Below, in pieces: positions 1 through 4,745 of a DNA stretch of 5,519 nt. This DNA is from Actinomycetota bacterium (GTDB taxonomy: Bacteria > Actinomycetota > Thermoleophilia > Gaiellales > Gaiellaceae). The notes beneath the pieces are model-generated. The model saw only the letters and a program-made list of their open reading frames with translations, did not search any database and had not been told where the DNA came from. Positions within the stretch are counted from its first letter, which is position 1. Every line of letters starts with the position of its first letter. The stretch is from the NCBI GenBank assembly GCA_013697465.1, contig JACCWU010000048.1, forward strand, positions 1 to 5,519. Direction: 5' to 3'. Position numbers and translations under genes: made by a program.

Positions 1-86
1 CCCCCCCACGCTCTCAAAAAGAAGGGAGCACGCGGGGAAAACATGGTTTCCCCCGCGAACGCGAGCCAAAGGCGAGTGTTACTCAT
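1..86 (-). CDS. Possible start of a sixth operon gene, running off the left edge (weak)
   Basis: An ATG at 84-86 overlaps the cysH stop in an ATGA arrangement. It is preceded by an AAAGGA-like ribosome binding site (complement of 91-96) at a 4-nt gap. The frame stays open to the window edge for 28 codons, beginning MSNTRLWLAF. Two things argue against it: about two thirds of third positions are G or C, clearly lower than in the neighbouring genes, and the frame crosses the strong hairpin at 31-57. I cannot recognise the peptide. It may be a chance open frame over a terminator, or the first residues of a real gene. Confidence 0.2.
   Translation of the reverse strand, partial: MSNTRLWLAFAGETMFSPRAPFFLRAWG
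31..57 (-). terminator. Probable transcription terminator hairpin of the five-gene operon
   Basis: Two 12-nt arms (31-42 and 46-57) flank a 3-nt loop. Read as minus-strand RNA all 12 positions pair, with one G-U wobble; read as plus-strand RNA the same position is an A-C mismatch, so the structure favours the minus strand. The stem is G/C-rich at its base. It is followed on the minus strand by a T-rich stretch (complement of 16-23) after a gap of about 7 nt. It lies 26 bp beyond the cysH stop codon. The loose spacing of the T tract is not textbook, so Rho-independent termination is likely but not certain. Confidence 0.55.
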
Positions 87-796
87 GTGGTCCTTTCAAG
101 CGTCGTCGACTCGTGGATACCGCACTCCAGCTTGTCGGAGCCTGCCCAGCGCCCCGCCCGCTCTTCGTCGTCGGGGCTCGTCGGGCGCGTGCAGGGAATG
201 CAGCCGATGGAACGGTACCCGGCTTCGTGGAGCGGATTGAAGGGAATCTCGTTGACCTCGACGTACGACCACACCCGCTGCTCGTTCCAGTCGGCGAGCG
301 GGTGGATCTTGAAGACCTGGTATCGCTCCGACCACTGCACCTTCGGGGTCTCGGCGCGGCTTGGCGACTGGTCGCGGCGGATCCCGGAGATCCAGGCGTC
401 GTACGGTGCGAGCGCTCTCACGAGCGGCTCGACCTTGCGGATGTGGCAGCAGCGGTCGGGATCGCGCTCCCACAGATTGGCACCCTCGGCGCGGTGCTGC
501 TCGGCGATGGTGGGGATCTCCGGCTGGATCAGCTTCAGCGCGTAGCGGTCGACGAGACGGTCGCGGGTCTCGTAGGACTCGCGGAAGAAGAGGTGGGTGT
601 CGAGCTCGACCGTGTCCATGCGCAGCCCGAGATCGGCAACCATGTGCACGAGCACCGACGACTGCTTCTGCCACGAGCACGTGAGGCAGACACGCGGCCA
701 GAAGAACTGGTGCGTCCAGGCGATGAGCTCCTCGGCGCTCATCGCCTCGAAGTCCAGGTCAGGAAGCCGGGGCATGCTCGACGCGCGAACGGCCAA
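83..796 (-). CDS. cysH: 4Fe-4S APS/PAPS reductase (assimilatory sulfate reduction)
   Basis: This 237-aa protein is a CysH-type adenylyl-sulfate (or phosphoadenylyl-sulfate) reductase, which reduces activated sulfate to sulfite with thioredoxin-type electrons in the cytoplasm. Visible family marks are the CSWQKQSSVL nucleotide-binding segment (about residues 40-49), the IRRDQSPSRAE loop (139-149) and the catalytic cysteine C225 in ECGIH near the C-terminus. The cysteine pair C116-C117 plus C199 and C202 (GCIPC) form the set that binds a 4Fe-4S cluster in APS-type reductases and is absent from cluster-free PAPS reductases; APS is therefore the likelier substrate. The start is the TTG at 794-796, because a full-strength ribosome binding site sits 5 nt before it; the later ATG at 773-775 has no comparable site. 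The gene overlaps comA by 38 bp and is the last secure gene of the operon. Its product sulfite is the substrate of the ComA-type enzyme just upstream. Confidence 0.93.
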   Translation of the reverse strand: MAVRASSMPRLPDLDFEAMSAEELIAWTHQFFWPRVCLTCSWQKQSSVLVHMVADLGLRMDTVELDTHLFFRESYETRDRLVDRYALKLIQPEIPTIAEQHRAEGANLWERDPDRCCHIRKVEPLVRALAPYDAWISGIRRDQSPSRAETPKVQWSERYQVFKIHPLADWNEQRVWSYVEVNEIPFNPLHEAGYRSIGCIPCTRPTSPDDEERAGRWAGSDKLECGIHESTTLERTT

Positions 797-1562
797 GCAA
801 GACCTCCTTCAACGTGTCCGCACGAAGCCCGAGACGGAGCGTCTCGAGCGCGATGACCTCGTCCGGCGGAATGTTCCCGAGGTTCACCTCGGGACCGAAG
901 TGCCTCACGAACCAGGCTTGCGAGCTCTTCGTCGGCGCCTCCCAGATCAGGTCGTGGAAGCTCAACGAGTGCTCGATCTCGTCGACGAGGCCCGTCCGCA
1001 GCTCCCCGGTCGGGCGGTAGATGCCGGCCGTGCCCCCCTCGCGTCCCTCCGCGATCACTTTCCATGCACCCGCATCGAGCTCCTCGCGCATCCACTGCAC
1101 CCACAGATACGGGGCGATGTTGACCTCGGCGTCCTTCGAGCCGACCTCGGAGAGGACGACGAAGTCGGCGGCGAAGTCGGCGATGAGCTCGAGCTTCCGC
1201 TCGCGGGGGATCTCGATGGTGCCGTCGGAGATCTCGACGTGGGAGAAGCGGAAGTGCTCGAGCCAGCGCTTGAATTCGTCGAGCTTGTCCTGGGCATAGA
1301 CGGCCTCGAAGAGCGTGCCACCGCACACGACGGGCGTCGCGAACGACCGGTAGAGCGCAACCTTCTTCTCCAGGTTGTTCGTGACGTAGCTCGTGCCCCA
1401 GCCGAGCTTCACGATGTCGACGTACTCGCCCGCGGTGTCGAAGAGCCCCTCGATCTCGCGCAGGTTGAGACCTTTGTCCATGACGTGCGTCAGCCCGCTC
1501 GAGCGGGGCTTTCCCTCGCGCGTGGGGATGTCGAGGAACGTGTGCTCGTTAGAGGCGTGCAT
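759..1562 (-). CDS. comA: Phosphosulfolactate synthase, ComA family
   Basis: This 267-aa TIM-barrel protein matches the ComA family, which adds sulfite to phosphoenolpyruvate to give (2R)-phospho-3-sulfolactate, the first step of coenzyme M synthesis in methanogens and of some bacterial sulfonate pathways. Family motifs appear in order: KPRSSGLTHVMDKG (18-31), VKLGWGTS (51-58), GGTLFE (81-86), HVEISDGTIEI (108-118), SEVGSKD (138-144), EGREGGTAGIY (172-182) and a conserved C-terminal stretch with EAPTKSSQ and GNIPPDEVIALE. The length is close to that of archaeal ComA. The ATG start at 1560-1562 has a GGAGGA site 5 nt upstream and overlaps the hydratase beta gene by 14 bp. The adjacent sulfite-making cysH strongly supports sulfite as co-substrate. 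Plant HSA32 and Bacillus YitD belong to the same family, so the final product (sulfolactate, coenzyme M or another sulfonate) cannot be read from this gene alone. Confidence 0.9.
   Translation of the reverse strand: MHASNEHTFLDIPTREGKPRSSGLTHVMDKGLNLREIEGLFDTAGEYVDIVKLGWGTSYVTNNLEKKVALYRSFATPVVCGGTLFEAVYAQDKLDEFKRWLEHFRFSHVEISDGTIEIPRERKLELIADFAADFVVLSEVGSKDAEVNIAPYLWVQWMREELDAGAWKVIAEGREGGTAGIYRPTGELRTGLVDEIEHSLSFHDLIWEAPTKSSQAWFVRHFGPEVNLGNIPPDEVIALETLRLGLRADTLKEVLLGRSRVEHAPAS
802..810 (-). promoter_or_regulatory. Strong Shine-Dalgarno of cysH embedded in comA
   Basis: The minus strand reads GAAGGAGGT, a near-perfect match to the 16S rRNA 3' end, with 5 nt (CTTGC) before the TTG start of cysH. 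It lies inside the comA coding region, where it spans the codons for Lys252, Glu253 and Val254. It fixes the cysH start at the TTG and implies that cysH is translated efficiently and independently although it overlaps comA by 38 bp. Confidence 0.85.
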
Positions 1563-2136
1563 AGATGTCCTCCAGCTTCTTCCGCGCGCGCTCCTGCACG
1601 TCGCGGTAGAGGGAGTTGCCGTGGGCGTCGATGCCCACGGTCAGGGGGCCGAAGTCCTTCACGCGGAACTTCCAGAGACACTCGGGCATGAGCTCCTCCC
1701 AGGCGACCTCCTCGATCTCCTCGATCTGGGTCGTCTCGAGCGCAGCTGCGCCACCGACGATCGCGAAGTAGACCATCCCGAGCCGCTGCATCGGCTCGAT
1801 TGCCTCGTCCGGGAACCCGCCCTTGCCGCAGATCGCTCGCACGCCGTACTGCGAGCCGAGCGGCTCGGTGAAGCGCACCATGCGTGCACTCGTCGTCGTC
1901 CCGATGCAGACCTTCTCGTAGCGGCCGGGGCCTAGCTTGCGAACTCCGGGCGCGGTGTGGAGGAGGAACGCGCCGCGGAGATCCATCGGCGGTTCCACCA
2001 TCTGGTCGAAGATCCTGATCTGGGTGCGGTCCCGGATGCCGATGATGTGCCCTTGGACCACGACCTCGTCCCCCGCGCGCAGCTTCAGGATCTCGGCGGA
2101 ATCCGTGACGGGAAAGGTGACCTCGTGCGTCGCCAT
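1549..2136 (-). CDS. Class I fumarase/tartrate dehydratase-type hydro-lyase, beta subunit
   Basis: This 195-aa protein is the C-terminal-domain (beta) subunit of a two-subunit, iron-sulfur class I hydro-lyase such as fumarase or L(+)-tartrate dehydratase. The ATG at 2134-2136 shares one base with the alpha stop codon (TAATG) and follows a GAGAGGG site by 7 nt; longer versions of this frame only shadow the alpha gene. Residues expected to touch substrate keep the spacing I recall from the Leishmania major enzyme: R35 (in IRDR), T81 and R85 (in TTSARM), and K105 (in GKGG). The local motifs differ from the usual ones: the common (G/A)PTT is GTTT, the usual Asp after RM is Val87, and the usual RDxxH reads RDRTQ. 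This points to a divergent subfamily whose substrate may not be malate/fumarate. The end of the gene overlaps comA. Confidence 0.88.
   Translation of the reverse strand: MATHEVTFPVTDSAEILKLRAGDEVVVQGHIIGIRDRTQIRIFDQMVEPPMDLRGAFLLHTAPGVRKLGPGRYEKVCIGTTTSARMVRFTEPLGSQYGVRAICGKGGFPDEAIEPMQRLGMVYFAIVGGAAALETTQIEEIEEVAWEELMPECLWKFRVKDFGPLTVGIDAHGNSLYRDVQERARKKLEDIYARL
1568..1573 (-). promoter_or_regulatory. Shine-Dalgarno of comA inside the hydratase beta gene
   Basis: The minus strand reads GGAGGA followed by 5 nt and then the ATG at 1560-1562. The site lies within the last codons of the upstream beta-subunit gene and supports the chosen comA start, which overlaps that gene by 14 bp. Confidence 0.75.
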
Positions 2137-3035
2137 TACGCGTCCCTCTCGTACTCGATCGAGCCGTCTGCGGCGACATGCGCGGAAGCGCGGCGGGCTG
2201 CCCAGCACTGGTAGTTGACCGCAACGGGGTTCAGGGTCATGTGCGTGTCTGCGTGCTCGACGTGGACGGAGAGAACCGTGACGTCGCCGCCGAGGCCCAT
2301 CGGCCCGATGCCGGTCTCGTTCAAGAGCTCGTAGAGGTCTTCCTCGAGCTCGGCGACGAGCGGATCCTCGTTGCGTGTTCCGACGGGACGCGCGATCGCC
2401 TCTTTGGCGAGATGCATGGCGTAATCGGCGGAGCCGCCGATCCCCACGCCGACGATCCCCGGCGGGCACGGCTTCCCACCGGCGTCGACGATCGACTCGA
2501 GCACGAACTTCTTGATCCCCGTGACGCCGTCGGCGGGGACGCACATCTTCAGGAAGCTCATGTTCTCCGAGCCCGAGCCCTTGGGGACGCACTTGACGTC
2601 GAGACCGTCCCAGTCCGGGATGAAGTCCCAGTGCACGATCGGGACGCGGTAGCCGACGTTCTGGCCGGTGTTCTCGCGCGTCAGCGTGTGAACGGTGTTC
2701 GAGCGGAGCGGATGCTCCACCGTCGCGCGCTCGGTACCGGCCTTGAGGGCCTCGTAGATGCGAGCCGGGTGGAGCGGGAAGCCCTCGCCGACGCGGCAGT
2801 AGTAGACCGCGATGCCCGTGTCCTGGCAGACGAGGTTCTTCTGGTCCTCGGCCACGTTCACGTTGCGGAGAATCGTCTGTAGTACCCGCTGGCCGGTAAC
2901 CGAGGTCTCCTTCTCGGCCGCCCGCGCAAGCGCATCCCTCAAATCCTGTGGGATGTCCTGCAGCGCCCAAACGTAGAGGTGCGCAGCGGCATCTTCCACC
3001 GCCTGGCCGAGATCGGTAATCGTCGCCGTGGTCAT
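2136..3035 (-). CDS. Class I (4Fe-4S) fumarase/tartrate dehydratase-type hydro-lyase, alpha subunit
   Basis: This 299-aa protein is the iron-sulfur (alpha) subunit that pairs with the beta subunit encoded next; together they would add or remove water across a C=C bond of a small dicarboxylate-like acid. Family marks include NLVCQDTG (67-74), KGSGSEN (152-158), the PCPPGIVGVGIGG block (189-201) and NPVAVNYQCWAARR near the end. C70, C190 and C277 are the likely cluster ligands; their spacing resembles the three cysteines known in class I fumarases. Q71 and D72 follow the first cysteine as in catalytically active members. The start is the ATG at 3033-3035, which overlaps the stop of the flavoprotein gene as ATGA and has a modest AGAAGG site at 7 nt; an 18-codon longer reading would only run back into that gene. 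The family is secure, but the substrate is open: malate/fumarate, tartrate, or the sulfonate analogue suggested by the neighbours. Confidence 0.9.
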   Translation of the reverse strand: MTTATITDLGQAVEDAAAHLYVWALQDIPQDLRDALARAAEKETSVTGQRVLQTILRNVNVAEDQKNLVCQDTGIAVYYCRVGEGFPLHPARIYEALKAGTERATVEHPLRSNTVHTLTRENTGQNVGYRVPIVHWDFIPDWDGLDVKCVPKGSGSENMSFLKMCVPADGVTGIKKFVLESIVDAGGKPCPPGIVGVGIGGSADYAMHLAKEAIARPVGTRNEDPLVAELEEDLYELLNETGIGPMGLGGDVTVLSVHVEHADTHMTLNPVAVNYQCWAARRASAHVAADGSIEYERDA

Positions 3036-4237
3036 GCCTTGGCCTTCTCGGCCGCTGCGCGACCGGCGCGACGCCCGAACACCGTGCATTCCAGGAGTGA
3101 GTTGCCCATCATGCGATTCCTTCCGTGCGTTCCGCCCGCGATCTCACCGCAGGCGAAGAGTCCCTCGAGCGTCGTCTCCGCGTGCTCGTCGATGACGAGG
3201 CCGCCGTTCTGGTAGTGCAACACTGGGTACGTGTAGATCGGCTCCGAGAGTGGGTCGATGCCCGCAGCTCGATACCGGCGCAGCATGTACGGCAGCGAGA
3301 TCTCCGCGTCCTCTGCCGAGATCCGGGTCGTGTCGAGCCAGACGGCCGGGCGCACGTCGGGGGTCAGGACCCCTTTGCCCTTCTCGACCTCGTCGAAGAT
3401 CGCCTGCGACACCGCGTCGCGGGGTCCGAGCGAGTCGGTGAACTCCTCGCCGTCGGCGTTGAGGAGCACCGCGCCGTATGCGCGCGTCGTCTCCGGGATC
3501 GAGTAGCCCTGCATCGTGGCCGGCCACGCGCCCCCGTTCGGGTGGTATTGGAGGGCGTCGAGGTCGCGCTCCTCCGCGCCCGAGTCGAGCGCGATGCGCG
3601 TGGTTTCGCCGGTTGCGTTCGGGTGGTTCGTGGAGAGCTCGCCGCGCGTCTCGGCCTCGCGAAAGCACCGGCCTCCGGCAGCGAGCACCACCGTGCGCGC
3701 CCCGATGCGCGACACGCCGTCTCTCGTCTCGAAGGACGCGCTCCAGCCGCTTTCGCTCGAGTCGAGCGACGTCAGGGAGTGATGGGCGAGAACCGTGCCT
3801 GCGCTGAACTCGAATGCCTCTCGCAACGACTTCGTGATCGCGTGTCCGGTGCGGTCTCCGACCTGGAGCAGCCGCTTTCGACTCGCGCCGCCGCAGCGTG
3901 CGAGCCGATAGCCGCCGTTCGAGCGCGTGAACTCGACACCGAGCTCCTCGAGCCAGTGGATAGCGGAGGGCGCCTCGCTCGTGAGCACCTCCACCAGTCG
4001 CGGATCGGCGGTGTCGTGCGAGCTCCGCATGACGTCCTCGGCGTGGATCACGGGCGAGTCGTCCTCCGCGAACGCCGCCTGGATGCCGCCTTGCGCCTTC
4101 GCGGAGTTGCAGGCCTGCAGCGTGGTCTTCGTGGCGAGGCCGACACGAGCGCCCGCCCGCTCCGCCGAGACTGCCGTGGCGAGCCCGGAAGCGCCGCTGC
4201 CGATGACGAGCACGTCGAATGTCGCGGGTGCGCGCAC
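3032..4237 (-). CDS. FAD-dependent oxidoreductase of the fumarate reductase/SdhA/L-aspartate oxidase family, lacking the C-terminal domain
   Basis: This 401-aa flavoprotein has an N-terminal FAD-binding GSGASG motif (13-18), CNSAKAQGGIQAAF (43-56), TVVLAAGG (182-189), NHPNATGET (204-212) and GEIAGGTHGRNRMMGNS (364-380). Most substrate-handling positions of the fumarate reductase family can be placed: H232 (QYHPNG), E249, the probable proton-donor R273 (GPRDAVSQAI), H341 (LHYQNGG) and R375 (GRNRM). The Thr that normally follows HP is Asn234. The His that binds FAD covalently in SdhA/FrdA is Asn44, so FAD should be non-covalent, as in L-aspartate oxidase. At about 400 aa it ends just after the FAD fold and lacks the C-terminal helical domain of SdhA/FrdA, so it is probably soluble and not part of a membrane complex. 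No iron-sulfur or membrane subunit gene is nearby. The GTG start at 4235-4237 sits 6 nt after a -10 box with no Shine-Dalgarno, suggesting a leaderless mRNA. It is the first gene of the operon. Confidence 0.85.
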   Translation of the reverse strand: MRAPATFDVLVIGSGASGLATAVSAERAGARVGLATKTTLQACNSAKAQGGIQAAFAEDDSPVIHAEDVMRSSHDTADPRLVEVLTSEAPSAIHWLEELGVEFTRSNGGYRLARCGGASRKRLLQVGDRTGHAITKSLREAFEFSAGTVLAHHSLTSLDSSESGWSASFETRDGVSRIGARTVVLAAGGRCFREAETRGELSTNHPNATGETTRIALDSGAEERDLDALQYHPNGGAWPATMQGYSIPETTRAYGAVLLNADGEEFTDSLGPRDAVSQAIFDEVEKGKGVLTPDVRPAVWLDTTRISAEDAEISLPYMLRRYRAAGIDPLSEPIYTYPVLHYQNGGLVIDEHAETTLEGLFACGEIAGGTHGRNRMMGNSLLECTVFGRRAGRAAAEKAKA

Positions 4238-4243
4238 GTCCGG

Positions 4244-4272
4244 ATAGTAACGGAATCTGTTATCGCTGTCAT
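4244..4272 (-). promoter_or_regulatory. Promoter of the five-gene operon, leaderless type
   Basis: On the minus strand there is a -35 box ATGACA (4267-4272, five of six matches to TTGACA), a 17-nt spacer and a -10 box TACTAT (4244-4249). Six nt later comes the GTG start of the flavoprotein gene, so transcription would begin at or next to the start codon. No Shine-Dalgarno is present before that GTG, which agrees with a leaderless transcript. An operator-like palindrome sits inside the spacer. Confidence 0.65.
4248..4262. promoter_or_regulatory. Imperfect 15-bp palindrome in the operon promoter, candidate operator
   Basis: The sequence TAACGGAATCTGTTA is palindromic at all but two symmetric pairs (arms TAAC and GTTA plus inner GA and TC). 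It occupies most of the spacer between the -10 and -35 boxes of the minus-strand promoter, and touches the -10 box. A bound protein there would block RNA polymerase, so a repressor site is the simplest reading. No regulator gene is visible in the window, so the family of the binding protein is unknown. Confidence 0.5.
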
Positions 4273-4285
4273 TACTTTCTGTTAT
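4256..4285. repeat. Direct repeat of TCTGTTAT, two copies 22 bp apart
   Basis: TCTGTTAT occurs at 4256-4263 and again at 4278-4285, a start-to-start distance of 22 bp, which is about two DNA helix turns. The first copy is the right half of the palindrome at 4248-4262; the second lies just upstream of the -35 box. The arrangement resembles an operator plus an extra half-site on the same DNA face. The region is AT-rich compared with the rest of the window. Confidence 0.5.
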
Positions 4286-4331
4286 TCGATAGACCCGACA
4301 AACGCTACGAGCGCTGGAGTTCGCAACCGGC

Positions 4332-4337
4332 TAGACT
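4332..4337 (+). promoter_or_regulatory. -10 box of the CBS-domain gene, leaderless promoter
   Basis: TAGACT fits the TAnnnT form of actinobacterial -10 boxes and lies 6 nt before the GTG start at 4344. Its first three bases are also an in-frame TAG stop, so translation cannot begin earlier. The 9 nt between that stop and the GTG contain no Shine-Dalgarno. I see no convincing -35 box at the usual distance. Confidence 0.5.
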
Positions 4338-4343
4338 CGCCCG

Positions 4344-4739
4344 GTGGGCACGCTGGGCGACCTCGTCAAGCCGAACTTCCTGACCGTTGCTCCGGAAGAC
4401 ACGCTCGGGGAGGTGGCAGAGCGAATGACCCGCCTGAACGTCGGCGCCGTGGTCGTGAAGGACCACGGCCGAATGATCGGGATCCTCACCGAGCGCGACA
4501 TGCTGCGCGCGATGGCCGCCCGCGTGCATACGAGCGACGCCCGCGTGCGCTCGTTCATGACCGCCGACCCGGTCACCGCGGCGCCGGACATGGATCTCGA
4601 CGAAGCCGCTCAGGTGATGCTCGATAACGGCTTCCGCCACCTTCCCGTCGTGGACGGGTCGACCGTGCTCGGAGTCGTGAGCCTGCGGCGCGTGCTCGGC
4701 GGCCGGCGGCCGCCGGCTCCGGCTCCAGAAGCCGCCTGA
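4344..4739 (+). CDS. Stand-alone CBS-domain pair (Bateman module) protein
   Basis: This 131-aa protein consists almost only of two CBS domains, at about residues 5-58 (with GAVVVKDHGRMIGILTERD) and 67-119 (with FRHLPVVDGSTVLGVVSLRR). Such pairs usually bind adenine-containing ligands (AMP, ATP, SAM and relatives) and act as sensors; no enzyme domain is attached. The last dozen residues are a Pro/Ala/Arg-rich tail. The GTG at 4344 is the first possible start because an in-frame TAG lies 9 nt upstream, and the first internal Met (residue 28) is already inside CBS1. It is transcribed divergently from the five-gene operon across a 106-bp gap, so shared regulation is possible. Its partner and ligand are not evident. 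It ends 6 bp before the convergent gene at 4746. Confidence 0.88.
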   Translation: MGTLGDLVKPNFLTVAPEDTLGEVAERMTRLNVGAVVVKDHGRMIGILTERDMLRAMAARVHTSDARVRSFMTADPVTAAPDMDLDEAAQVMLDNGFRHLPVVDGSTVLGVVSLRRVLGGRRPPAPAPEAA

Positions 4740-4745
4740 GAGCCC

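Noticed and set aside
597..1691. Plus-strand open frame of 364 codons opposite comA and cysH
   Set aside because: It is the complement of conserved comA and cysH coding sequence, has no family motif, and owes its length to the strong third-position GC bias.
2137..2970. N-terminal extension of the hydratase beta frame (473 codons in total)
   Set aside because: The extra 278 codons lie over the alpha-subunit gene in another frame and read as low-complexity Arg/Gly-rich sequence. Conserved beta sequence begins at the ATG at 2134-2136, which has its own ribosome binding site.
3036..3089. Eighteen-codon upstream extension of the hydratase alpha subunit
   Set aside because: It lies inside the flavoprotein gene and is Arg/Ser/Gly-rich. 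The ATG at 3033-3035 forms a typical ATGA junction and fits the family's N-terminus.
3125..4627. Long plus-strand open frame of 500 codons across the flavoprotein gene, the control region and part of the CBS gene
   Set aside because: It is antisense to a flavoprotein with clear FAD motifs and then overlaps the CBS gene in another frame. Its translation is Arg/Ala/Val-rich without recognisable motifs, as expected for shadow frames in GC-rich DNA.
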